Shown here in pieces: positions 56,201 to 62,691 of a stretch of DNA of 64,000 nt. The DNA is from G963668435 sp963668435 (GTDB lineage: Bacteria > Latescibacterota > Latescibacteria > Latescibacterales > Latescibacteraceae). A program made the position numbers and the translations under genes. Under the pieces are notes generated by a model. That model saw nothing but the letters and a program-made list of their open reading frames with translations, ran no database searches and was not told the origin of the DNA. The stretch spans positions 62,001 to 126,000 of the forward strand of contig CAXXSC010000001.1 in the NCBI GenBank assembly GCA_963668435.2, in the 5' to 3' direction. The number at the start of each line of letters is the position of its first letter. Within the stretch, counting starts at the first letter, position 1.

Positions 56201-56930
56201 AGCGTTTGTCTGGATGTGGAACTGGTACAGCGAGGAGAGTGCGGGCAGTGAAAAAGCGGTGGCGGCGAAAGCACTTGAAGATTGCGCCCGGACAGAAGAC
56301 AGCGGTGTGCTGGATGTCAGTGCGCTGGGTGACGGCACGATTGTCATGAGCACGATGCGCTCCGCCGACTACCTCTCGGTGACAGTCGTTGCGGAGGATG
56401 GTGAAGCACTCGAAATAGGCGCCGTGGACACCGGTTTCTGGGGCGGCGGCAGCCTATTCCTTTCGCGGAAACCGGACGAGAGTGTGTTCGAGCTTGCCTG
56501 CGGCCGTTTCGGGCAGGCAAAAGAACAGATCTCCGATATCGCGGTATTCAATACTGGCCGCGGAACCGGTGCAGTGACGATCGGCTACCGTGTCCGTTTC
56601 GAGGATTCGCCCGAGATATTCGAGGGCACGGCCCGTATTGCCGCCGAGGACCTGTATTCGAGACCGGAGGCGTTCTCACTTGCCCAGAACAGCCCGAACC
56701 CGTTCAATCCCTCGACTCTTATAAGCTACAGCCTTCCCGAGGACGCCTATGTCAAGCTCGTGGTGAGGTCGATAACCGGGCAGGTGGTTGAAACGCTCAG
56801 GGACGAGGCTCAGACAGCGGGATTCTATTCGCTCAGGTTCGATGCCTCGGGTCTTGCCAGCGGGATGTATTTCTATACGATCCGGGCGGGGAGTTTTGTG
56901 CAGACAAAGAAAATGACGGTGGTTAAGTAA
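50181..56930 (+). CDS. Giant surface protein, C-terminal part: Ig repeats, dockerin-like segment, sorting domain
   Basis: These 2249 residues continue the repeat interrupted at 50179 (VEFSDDVDTSTFSGV completes the repeat unit). Residues about 1-670 are more Big_5-like repeats. From about 670 to 1940 a second repeat type dominates: units of about 95 residues, usually with VxxxYxISDxExDxVSLxxEYSxDxGxxW, then a xxSxxYxGxxxW element. Near the end, GDFNFDSAIDGRDLPTFID and a second DSLFNIEDLSAFVWMW (56041-56225) look like paired dockerin/EF-hand helices. The last 85 residues are a C-terminal sorting domain (NSPNPFNPSTLISYSLP ... LASGMYFYTI). The protein is predicted secreted and surface-attached, probably adhesive. 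No ribosome-binding site serves 50181 alone. Confidence 0.85.
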   Translation: MEFSDDVDTSTFSGVLNGADGEITGSWDWNDKIVTFTPSAPFEALETFTLSVSVADMSGNTAEKTQTFTVKGDEVAPSIIHSSPAADAVNVDNAAGITISFSADVLPDSTVFSLIGVVQGRINVQRIWLGATVTLTPLQPFLANDMVTVVIAMMDQYENKAVENFTFRIKADQTYPVPTVIVPTLPSLMGRLDTITLAFPDDIAKNTVSVSLNGSLSGSVDGRWSWQDNSYVFTPNGYEYGEDLVLSVEASDVSGNTMPSQTYDFTVKLDDTAPSLLSSTPSDNDSAVNLSSTIVLRFTDDAIPDSTEISISGQVQGNIAFSESWSGTTVTLTPADDFLFDDRVTVHYDCGDQYANYLNDSVVFYTSGDSDAPYYTVTVSTGISYLWIDDTITVSFSNLIELDSVELELRNGGGSLIGGSWDVSGRDYTFTPATGYSPGDILTLSVEADNRVGRPIESGSHSLMVKDDNAAPVIVSRNPENGETSVPAKGDIVVELSADVVADSTTVTLMGEQSGEYLSVLAWDGREMTIDPVGLLQSDDTITVTVSTADIFGNRADYQWSFKVRHDSEAPGYEPVTSVPTDRLPLNAVITVSFSADIDSTSLEATVSGSASGEIEGAWSWRGTDCSFKPSGQYSPGETLTLTFSASDMSGNVMPLATETFTVGEHVPWLAIDEVTQSEINPLTYVIQFHVGDPDGNKVRMRNFYYSVDGAPWVAVNASALSLSGDLDPGNYSMEWSLPDATNGVYSNDVRFAFEVYDVLYNSGRSESPSFFVDRNTVPDVHVGNLSVNETAKRLTIPYTITDTEHNTVALSFFYSRDNGETWNEGEVLETISALGSSKYTGNLTWVYDGILEEGIDYFGVRVKLSVADFKQGGEDESNAVNIDLNTPPSLVLDDFFTTQNGDVPITYHISDAEQDSVSLICSYSVDGGSSWKSTESLSGNTDITEYDGTVIWHSKKDLPTISSFSVKFRAVPVDHDEGSGDETGLFQLFNNSPPKVSVAYPDSAGMEAVLSLVITDNENDKVDALVQWSIDGENWNTATVTGDTDDLTPGGTAIDIAWQSGTDIYIGYSGLVFVRVSVFDTANPQGSSVINSVVDTIHIDRKGPIPEKVWATVGSDTVYVAYNELVLDSTALDPAAYSLSHGLNIGSVEVENSGLSYFAFVIDDVLPFEVLTLTVKGVSDRYGNVTDSVDIEFYPEDDNANPSVAFVNLSGEVAGNVIINYAVTDSEGDDVSLYFEYSIDDGANWNEGSTLGTTSGIGSDNYDGAFVWRSSADLPSIETDGVLLRLTAADLQSGDPVVSEPLFVDNNNPPSVILSTADPDSVYSGEMELFYQLSDAESDTLSLKIEYSLDNGDSYHIAEVEGKLEDISVDYYNGVFVWDTDAVLPDDFGTAIIRMTASDNDNGAPATLPVSVDNYGAVQISLSVESSEHSGDVAVSYVISDPQGRAVTLGIEYSLDGSIWFPATVTGNVASILPAGYESSFTWKSGVDANGREQSIYVRVTPDNGKAGLPGILPVAVDNNDVPVLTLDEITGEQSGEITVQFSVLDTERDPVDVEIYYSIDNGTHWYQTELKEAPSGLSSGGTKHSAVWLSASDLPGRVYSDVMIRAAASDGDTGNFAEIGGITIDNNAVPAIELAIDNPDSVYDSHVDINHVLSDAENNMLSLLAEYSTDEGETWHTATVTGKTSSIFSGEYSASIRWEILTDLGGYYGSALFRVTPSDDDAGVPAAVELSINTFGNCSISINTPGTADGDERVTVQYSITDENHSPVSLTAEYSTDGGELWQSMTVDTSLKDIPASSYQGSFDWLAIEDIDGIEALVLIRVSPDNGSPGSPAYASVSADYNKVPVFSELLTDTETVYSGTISLSFMMSDAENDILTADYEYSLDGGTTWLTATMSGGKTILPGRLIQADWDSFRDAGFGQEMSVYFRFIPKDNDSGEAAVVGPFTISNLVGDFNFDSAIDGRDLPTFIDAWANKDYVYETGPVSGAPPAIKVTPDSLFNIEDLSAFVWMWNWYSEESAGSEKAVAAKALEDCARTEDSGVLDVSALGDGTIVMSTMRSADYLSVTVVAEDGEALEIGAVDTGFWGGGSLFLSRKPDESVFELACGRFGQAKEQISDIAVFNTGRGTGAVTIGYRVRFEDSPEIFEGTARIAAEDLYSRPEAFSLAQNSPNPFNPSTLISYSLPEDAYVKLVVRSITGQVVETLRDEAQTAGFYSLRFDASGLASGMYFYTIRAGSFVQTKKMTVVK

Positions 56931-56977
56931 AGGCACTGAGTTATAAAAGGCACAGAGGCGCGAAGGCACTAAGTTTA

Positions 56978-57010
56978 AAAAAAGAAAAGGCACAAAGGCA
57001 CAAAGTTTAA
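56978..57010 (+). repeat. Left inward-facing repeat around the four-helix-bundle gene
   Basis: AAGGCACAAAGGCACAAAG followed by TTTAA, preceded from 56929 by looser copies of the AAGGCAC word. Its near-complement occurs at 57601-57625 on the other side of the gene. Confidence 0.6.
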
Positions 57011-57199
57011 ACAGCGGTTGAAACACGGGATTTTAATCTCTCCGTAGCCATTTCTCAGAAACTTGCTATGTAAATAAAAAATCCCCTCCAGCTTTTCAGC
57101 TGGTTTCCTCCCTGAATGAGAATTGATGCTTGTGGTGCTTTTGGGCTTACCACATAATCTTTTTGTCGCGAAAGCCGTTGTTACTCTACGCAAAAACAT

Positions 57200-57555
57200 T
57201 CAGTTACTTTTCAGTTTTCTAATAAGAGAACTCAGCATTCTGTCAATTTCGCTGGTTTTATCTTCAAGCTTTTAAAATCATTTTGATTGAGCATACTCAG
57301 GTTTTCGGCTATTATCAATTGTGTCTGAAACTCAAATAGGGAGCCACACGCAATCTGAAGATATCTGATATAATCTTTCGTGGCATTTCGACCGTATCCT
57401 TCTGCAATATTGCTCGGAATGGATATTGAAGATCGCTTGATTTGTGATGTAAGGCCATATTTTTCATCCGCTGGAAACGACTGTGTCATAGAGTAGATGT
57501 CGGTGACCAGATCAATGGATTTTTGCCAGACAATCAGATCTTTATATGTTTTCAT
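57200..57555 (-). pseudogene. Four-helix-bundle protein (S23/IVP family), frameshifted near the end
   Basis: The product (MKTYKDLIVWQKSIDLVTD...) has the family hallmarks: the DLIVWQKS opening, YGLTSQIKRSSISIPSNIAEG and YIRYLQIACGSLFEFQTQL. This is the 23S-rRNA-intervening-sequence/Avd-like four-helix bundle. In the ATG frame it ends early at 57232 with an abnormal tail. The usual C terminus (EDKTSEIDRMLSSLIRKLKSN) is present in another frame from 57265 to a stop at 57200. One missing base near 57266 restores 118 residues, the normal length. The gene is flanked by inward-facing AGGCACAAAG repeats. Function of these proteins is not settled. GGAG lies 12 bases before the ATG. Confidence 0.82.
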
Positions 57556-57600
57556 AATGCGTTTTGTACTCCGTTTCAACTCTCTGCCTAAGCCAATATC

Positions 57601-57625
57601 TTAACTTTGTGCCTCTGTGCCTAAG
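57601..57625 (-). repeat. Right inward-facing repeat around the four-helix-bundle gene
   Basis: Read on the minus strand this is TTAGGCACAGAGGCACAAAG followed by TTAA, nearly the same as the left copy at 56978-57010. A further AGGCACT word lies at about 57640. Confidence 0.6.
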
Positions 57626-57658
57626 TTGTTGATTTTCTGAGTGCCTTTGCACCTGTTT

Positions 57659-58585
57659 TTACCACGTCCTGCCCTTGAGCAGTTTTTCCTTCTGATATGG
57701 TGTCAGCTCGTCACCGCGTGCCTTGAGCCATTCCGTGAAATCCTTTTCGATCTCATCCGACCATTTGGTGTCGATCTGCCCCGGCGTGTATTTGCCCTCA
57801 CGGAGTCGCTGGTGGCCGAACCTGTCACGAAGGCTGACGATCTCCGAAGTCTCGACTACCTCTCGTGCCAGATGAGCCGGGATGAAAATCACGCCCTCTT
57901 TTTTGCCCAGTACGATGTCGCCCGGCATGACAGCCGCACGGCCCATCTGAACCGGGGTGTTGATTCCCATGAGCATGACATCGGTGAGGAATGAGGGATC
58001 CCAGCCGCGGTTGAATATGGGGAAGTCGGGGATGTCCAGAACGCCCTCGATATCGCGTGCGCCGCCGTCTATGACAACACCGGTGCCGCCGGTTTTCACA
58101 TTGATCGCGTTGGCGAGGTTGTCGCCCAGGAATGTGCCGCCGATAACCTTGCCGAAAATATCGACGACAATGACATCGCCCTCGACAAGGGTGTCGATGA
58201 TCCAGGAATTCGGGGCGCCGATACGGCCGTCCTTCTTACCCTCCTCCATGATCACACTGTCCACATCGGGGCGTTTGGGATAATAAAATGCGGTAACCGC
58301 GCGGCCCACCAGCACCGGGTCGTCCTCGGTAACCACCCAGCCGGCTTCGAACTGGTTCGCGAATCCGTGATTTTTACAGGTGGCCCATGCCTCCTCGATG
58401 GATACGTTTTTCATGCGCTCGATAATGTCATCCGGGACTTTCGGGCGGCCATCGGGGAAACGCTCGCCTTTCCACTCGGGTGTGTAGGCGAGAAGTTCCT
58501 CTTTCGAAAATACACCGACCTGTGCTGTGGCGGTTGAGGCGAATCCCATGATTGCCACAAAAAACAGTAAGACAATTCTTTTCAT
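57659..58585 (-). CDS. Exported RraA-family protein
   Basis: The 308-residue product has a signal peptide (MKRIVLLFFVAIMGFASTATAQ) in front of an RraA-like domain. The domain contains AWATCKNHG, LVGRAVTAFYYP, GDVIVVDIFGKVIGGTFLGDNLA, a GTGVVIDGGARD segment and MPGDIVLGKKEGVIFIPA. In cytoplasmic relatives GDNLA and DGGxRD form the site of hydroxy-methyl-oxoglutarate aldolases. The active-site segment looks intact. Annotated RraA proteins are usually cytoplasmic and shorter, so the signal peptide and C-terminal extension are unusual. AGGGAGATC precedes the start. It is the last gene of a minus-strand run of exported enzymes beginning at 62691, but 293 bases separate it from the next gene upstream. 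Confidence 0.87.
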   Translation of the reverse strand: MKRIVLLFFVAIMGFASTATAQVGVFSKEELLAYTPEWKGERFPDGRPKVPDDIIERMKNVSIEEAWATCKNHGFANQFEAGWVVTEDDPVLVGRAVTAFYYPKRPDVDSVIMEEGKKDGRIGAPNSWIIDTLVEGDVIVVDIFGKVIGGTFLGDNLANAINVKTGGTGVVIDGGARDIEGVLDIPDFPIFNRGWDPSFLTDVMLMGINTPVQMGRAAVMPGDIVLGKKEGVIFIPAHLAREVVETSEIVSLRDRFGHQRLREGKYTPGQIDTKWSDEIEKDFTEWLKARGDELTPYQKEKLLKGRTW

Positions 58586-58640
58586 AGTTGATCTCCCTGA
58601 AAATAGTTGGAAATATAATTAGCACTTTATCGAAAAAAAT

Positions 58641-58660
58641 CCTCGGAGCTTTCTCCGGGG
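58641..58660. repeat. Hairpin repeat, family B, copy 2
   Basis: CCTCGGAG, CTTT, CTCCGGGG followed by GAGTT; a close match to 26016-26035 and its flank. Confidence 0.6.
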
Positions 58661-58683
58661 GAGTTAATTTTTTCAATTTATTA

Positions 58684-58713
58684 CCACCTTTTTCCCTCGC
58701 CGGAAAAAGGTGG
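58684..58713. repeat. Hairpin repeat, family A, copy 2
   Basis: Perfect 12-bp arms CCACCTTTTTCC / GGAAAAAGGTGG with loop CTCGCC and an AAAAAGGGC tail, matching 22531-22560. The two elements differ by paired changes in the stem. They occupy most of the 58586-58878 gap, which has no gene. Confidence 0.8.
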
Positions 58714-58878
58714 GCAAAAAGGGCGCCCGATGAAAAGCTTTGTCCCTCACTTTCTGCGTATTTTCGGGAAACGCTGAACTCGCTGACGCTCAAACAGGCA
58801 GCCTTTCCGACCCGAAAATGCTTGTTCGTTTGGGGCTTTTCAACGGGGGAAGTCCATGACAGGCGGACTATTCCGCCT

Positions 58879-59265
58879 TTATTTCTTTCTCTTTGCCGTG
58901 AATTGAGCTGTCCAGTATTCGCCCATAGTGACAATACCCTGCATCTTGTCACCGATTATTTTTCCGATATACCAATAGGTGATGCCAGTCGCTTCATGCC
59001 TTAGCCTGCTCGTAAAACTGATGGCGCCCTGTTTACTGTCAGTTTTGCCATTGAGCTCACCCTTGAGGCGCATCCCTTTATAAGTGCCAGTTATTTTCTC
59101 GTCCTCCTGCTCAATGATCGCCGTATGTGTTGCCGTGCCGACCACGAACGTGAGCGTGATTTCCCATTCGCCTGCGGCACTTGCCGGGGGCGAGTCCTGC
59201 GCGTCCGCGGTGAAACCAGCCATACAGGCAGCGAACAGCATAAACAGGATTACATTTCTTTTCAT
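58879..59265 (-). CDS. Small secreted beta-rich protein
   Basis: The 128-residue product has a signal peptide (MKRNVILFMLFAACMAGFTADA). A single beta-barrel-like domain follows (GEWEITLTFVVGTATHTAIIEQEDEKITGTY in overlapping strands, then RLKGELNG and GKIIGDKMQGIVTMGEY). The alternating pattern resembles small lipocalin-like domains found as stand-alone secreted proteins. No enzyme motif is visible. It lies 26 bases after the SelA-like gene and is probably co-transcribed. GGAGACAG precedes the start. Confidence 0.7.
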   Translation of the reverse strand: MKRNVILFMLFAACMAGFTADAQDSPPASAAGEWEITLTFVVGTATHTAIIEQEDEKITGTYKGMRLKGELNGKTDSKQGAISFTSRLRHEATGITYWYIGKIIGDKMQGIVTMGEYWTAQFTAKRKK

Positions 59266-59291
59266 GACTGTCTCCTCGTGGATGGTTTCTG

Positions 59292-60527
59292 TTATGCTTT
59301 CGCCGTCAGTATCTCTTTCAGACGGGCCGCGACAGGGATCTCGTCGCCTTCCTCCATCATGTAGGCCATGATATTCATACCGCTGCGGTTGGCGTTCATC
59401 ATGATACGCGGACTACCCTCGTCGAGCTTTCTCGCCACCTTGCCGGGCGGGATTTTCACCTGCGACTGCTCCCAGTCGATCTGGAGACGGGGCGCGTCAT
59501 TTGAACGCTGAGTCGGAAGGATCACCCGTGTCGTAACTGACGGTACCGATGACAGCTCCGCGCTGATATAATCGAAACGTCTGAGCCACTCCTGCCATTC
59601 CGCCTCATGGTCGCGGCCGTTGAGCCAGAGATCGAGCGCGGCCAGCGCTCCCATGATCTCCTCCTTGCCGCATTTCATGGGCCGGCCGAGGGCGTGGTGT
59701 GGTGCCAGATTGAGGAATGCCGCCTTGCAGAGGTCCTTGCGGCCGAGCAGGATGCCCGAGCTCTGCGGGCCGCGGAGGCATTTTCCGCCGCTGTAAGCGA
59801 CAAGGTCGCAGCCGGCCTCGATATAGAGGTTCGGGACATCGGGACGTTCCGCCGCGGCATCAACAAAGACCGGAATGTTATATTTTTTGCCGAGACGGAC
59901 AATGTCTTCCAGCCGGATATCGCCGCGGTCAGACTGGTCGCCGAGCACCGGAAGCATGGCTGTCCTCTCGCTGATCATGGATTCCATTTCATCCACAGTC
60001 TCGCAGGTCAGCATTTTTGTTCCGACCATCAGGAACGCGCGGTCGTAGACATTACGGTGCCATATGGGCGTTATCATCTCGTTTTTCATGCCGGTGGTGT
60101 CGGGCAGAAGGGCCATTTTTTCGGGATCGGCCCCGGCGACACAGGCGCAGGCGGCGCCGAACTGTGCGGCGTTACAGCCAGCGGTGATCATGCCCCATTC
60201 CGCGCCGGTCAGTTCATGAAGGCGCTGTCCGACAGCCTCCATGAGCTCGTCCATGGAGACATAGGCCGTGGCGGCGGCCATCATTGCGGCCTTAACCTCG
60301 GGCAGCATAAGCGAACCGGAGAGCGCGGTGTAGGTGCCTTTGCAGTTGATGAACGGGCGGACACCGAGAGATGTGAAATCCACAAGCGGGATCCGGCCGC
60401 TTTCTTTTACTGCCTGTCCCGCACAGCCGCCCGTACCCGCGAGTGCCGCGAGCCCGGATGCCTTGAACAGGCTTCGGCGGGAGATGCCGTTTTTCCCCGG
60501 TGCTGTGATAGTCGTTTGTGTTTTCAT
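59292..60527 (-). CDS. Exported SelA-like PLP-dependent enzyme (Tat signal)
   Basis: The 411-residue protein has a twin-arginine signal (SRRSLFKASGLAAL) ending in a possible lipobox (GTGGC). The rest is a fold-type I PLP enzyme of the SelA/DgaE group: INCKGTYTALSGSLMLPEV, EWGMITAGCNAAQFGA, MLPVLGDQSDRGDI, VFVDAAAERPD and the lysine site YSGGKCLRGPQSSG. The catalytic Lys (about residue 245) is present, so PLP chemistry such as ammonia lyase or racemase on an amino sugar acid is plausible. Tat export is consistent with loading PLP in the cytoplasm first. Genuine selenocysteine synthesis is unlikely for an exported protein. PIG-L deacetylase genes lie upstream in the same direction. Confidence 0.87.
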   Translation of the reverse strand: MKTQTTITAPGKNGISRRSLFKASGLAALAGTGGCAGQAVKESGRIPLVDFTSLGVRPFINCKGTYTALSGSLMLPEVKAAMMAAATAYVSMDELMEAVGQRLHELTGAEWGMITAGCNAAQFGAACACVAGADPEKMALLPDTTGMKNEMITPIWHRNVYDRAFLMVGTKMLTCETVDEMESMISERTAMLPVLGDQSDRGDIRLEDIVRLGKKYNIPVFVDAAAERPDVPNLYIEAGCDLVAYSGGKCLRGPQSSGILLGRKDLCKAAFLNLAPHHALGRPMKCGKEEIMGALAALDLWLNGRDHEAEWQEWLRRFDYISAELSSVPSVTTRVILPTQRSNDAPRLQIDWEQSQVKIPPGKVARKLDEGSPRIMMNANRSGMNIMAYMMEEGDEIPVAARLKEILTAKA

Positions 60528-60710
60528 TGTCAGGCCTCTCGTGTGATCTCAATAGCCGAACGGTAGGCCGCACGGCAAAATTTTCATGGATCATGTGGCA
60601 GAACAATCGGAAACGGGCCAGCCGACCTTTTCCGTATATGGCGCGGGAAAAATCATGGGATGACAATCTTCCCGCAAGTAGTATTCATAATATGTGCTAT
60701 AAGCTATGAG

Positions 60711-61676
60711 CTACAGTTTTTCGGTGTTTTTTTCGATAAACGTATCGACTTTCGATTTGCCGTGGCTCCGCTGATCGACATAGTAGAATGTTTCAGCATA
60801 CTCGAGGCCGTGCTTTTTGCCCAGCTCCCTGTACTCGTCGATAAGGAAATGGCGCACGTATTCACGGTCGGCAGTCTCGTCATCATTGCCGAGAATAGCC
60901 AGTTTTTTGCCCTCGCGGGCGAGCTTTGCCCTGAGCCTGGAGCCGTTTGCGCCGCCGCCCTGCGATTTGCATTCTGCGATGGACTGGATTTTCTGCTCGA
61001 TCGTGCCAGCTATGTCGAATACACGGTTGTAGGGCTGGCCGGGCCGGGCGGAATAGTAGTAACGCTCCCTGACCGAATGGGCCGGGAAACCGCAGGCGAT
61101 CTGTTCGGGATAGTCCTGGCCCATGCCGGACATCCAGCAGGCCTCTTCGAGCACCTGTCCTGTCACCCAGTGGTCGGGGTTTTCCTCGCCGTGCCCCCAG
61201 GGATTGAACGACATAACGGTATCGACTTTGAGCATACGGATGAGGAACACCACGCGTGCCCGGAATTCCTGTGTCGAGATATTATTCATACGGTGGTTGC
61301 GGTAGTAGAAATCGTAAACATCTGTGAAACCGAGGGCTTTCGCCATCTTGAAATTCTCTTCCTCGTTGCTCTTGATATTCTGCGACTGAGTTCCGGGGCC
61401 GCATTTCTCGTCGTTGGAGGTGCGCAGGAGATAGCCGGTGTAGCCCTCGTTGATCAGTTTCGCGCAGGTGCCGCCCGCATAGTAGGGGATATCGTCCAGG
61501 TGAGCCTGCACCGCGAGGAACACCTTGCCCTTGTGCGGCTTTCCGGGCTGTTCCCTGACCACGACGACATCATTGTCATCGACACGGTAGGCCCATGCCT
61601 TGTCCTGGTTGATTGCGCTGTTGCCGAGGAGCCCCCCGCCGAGCGCCGCTTTTCTGAAAAATCCGTTACGATTCAT
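60711..61676 (-). CDS. PIG-L family deacetylase
   Basis: The 321-residue protein has the LmbE/PIG-L zinc site: AHLDDIPYYAGG near residue 62 and the late NPWGHGEENPDHW (H-x-x-x-x-x-D-H) around residue 160. The following YRNHRMNN and GHGEEN segments also fit. These enzymes remove acetyl groups from N-acetylglucosamine-type substrates. The N terminus (MNRNGFFRKAALGGGLLG) looks like a weakened Tat-type signal lacking the second Arg. It lies 28 bases after the paralogue at 61705-62691; the two are one operon. AAAGGA precedes the start. Confidence 0.88.
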   Translation of the reverse strand: MNRNGFFRKAALGGGLLGNSAINQDKAWAYRVDDNDVVVVREQPGKPHKGKVFLAVQAHLDDIPYYAGGTCAKLINEGYTGYLLRTSNDEKCGPGTQSQNIKSNEEENFKMAKALGFTDVYDFYYRNHRMNNISTQEFRARVVFLIRMLKVDTVMSFNPWGHGEENPDHWVTGQVLEEACWMSGMGQDYPEQIACGFPAHSVRERYYYSARPGQPYNRVFDIAGTIEQKIQSIAECKSQGGGANGSRLRAKLAREGKKLAILGNDDETADREYVRHFLIDEYRELGKKHGLEYAETFYYVDQRSHGKSKVDTFIEKNTEKL

Positions 61677-61704
61677 TATCAGATTCCTTTCATGAGGATG
61701 GCGC

Positions 61705-62691
61705 TCAGTTAAGAGGTTTGGCGTTCTTTTCGATGTACTCGTTCATGTAGCTCGACGGCCTGACTTTCGGGCCGATGTACTTGAACGCCTGTGCGTACTC
61801 GAAACCGAACTGTTTTCCGAGCGCTTTTTCATCCGCCATAAGGAATTCTTTCACATAGTTATAATTCGCCTCCTGGTCGCTGCCGGAGAGAATGTCGAGA
61901 CGTTTGCCTTCTTTTTTCAGCCTTTCCCGCAGCCTGACACCGTGGTTGCCGGCCGGGCCCTGGGCGACATTTGCCATGTTCGAGCGAATATGGGCGTCGA
62001 CATGGTTCGAGATGTCGACAATGCAGTTGGCGTACTGGGTGCCTCGGGCGTGGTAGTATTTCTCACGGATGCCCTTGGGCTTGAGACCGCCTCTCGTGAA
62101 TTCGGGATAGTCTTTGCCGCCGCCTGCCATCCAGCATGCCGCCTCGGTGGCCTGCGCTGTGACATAGTGGTCGGGATTCTCCTCGTAATGTCCCCACGGA
62201 TCGTAACCGATGACAGTATCGACCTGAAGCGCCCGGAACAGGAATATCAGACGTGCCTTGAGCTCGATGACATCGATGTCCTCCATGCGGTGGTTGCGGT
62301 AACCGAGATCGAACACTTTTTCAAGCCCGAGAGCCTCCGCGACAGCATGCCAGTCTTTCTCGTTGGCTACACAGGTGTCGCCGACAGTGCCGGGGCCCGC
62401 GTGATCGTCGTTGGTGACATTGATAAGGTAGCCTGTATAGCCCTCGCTGATGAGTTTTGCGACCAGACCGCCTGCGAAAATGGGAATATCGTCTGCATGG
62501 GGCTGGATAGCCGCCAGCACACGGCCCTTGTAAGGTTTGCCCGGCTCGTCTTTTTCAATGAGCAGGTCATCGGTATAGAGAATGTGATTGGATTGACTCG
62601 CCTCGGCTGACGGGGGCTTTACGAAACCGGCCGCCGCTCCGGCGGCAAAAGATCCGGCCAGTGTTTTCCCCATGAAAGATCGGCGTTCCAT
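61705..62691 (-). CDS. PIG-L family deacetylase with Tat signal
   Basis: The 328-residue protein begins with a Tat signal (MERRSFMGKTLAGSFAAGAA, cleavage near AEAS). The PIG-L zinc motif IQPHADDIPIFAGG (about residue 68) and the later DPWGHYEENPDHYVT provide the metal ligands. It is a paralogue of the next gene and shares the YRNHRMEDI segment. Substrates of exported family members are unknown; deacetylation of an amino sugar or secondary metabolite in the periplasm is a reasonable guess. AAAGGAG precedes the ATG. It is the first gene of the exported-enzyme run and is divergent from the HDOD gene. Confidence 0.88.
   Translation of the reverse strand: MERRSFMGKTLAGSFAAGAAAGFVKPPSAEASQSNHILYTDDLLIEKDEPGKPYKGRVLAAIQPHADDIPIFAGGLVAKLISEGYTGYLINVTNDDHAGPGTVGDTCVANEKDWHAVAEALGLEKVFDLGYRNHRMEDIDVIELKARLIFLFRALQVDTVIGYDPWGHYEENPDHYVTAQATEAACWMAGGGKDYPEFTRGGLKPKGIREKYYHARGTQYANCIVDISNHVDAHIRSNMANVAQGPAGNHGVRLRERLKKEGKRLDILSGSDQEANYNYVKEFLMADEKALGKQFGFEYAQAFKYIGPKVRPSSYMNEYIEKNAKPLN

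Noticed and set aside
56931..57010. CRISPR-like array from repeated AAGGCAC words
   Set aside because: Spacing is irregular, units are only 7-10 bases and no cas gene is present.
59292..60527. True selenocysteine synthase (SelA)
   Set aside because: A Tat signal with a possible lipobox would export it away from tRNA-Sec, and no selB, selD or selC is nearby. It is better described as a SelA-like PLP enzyme.
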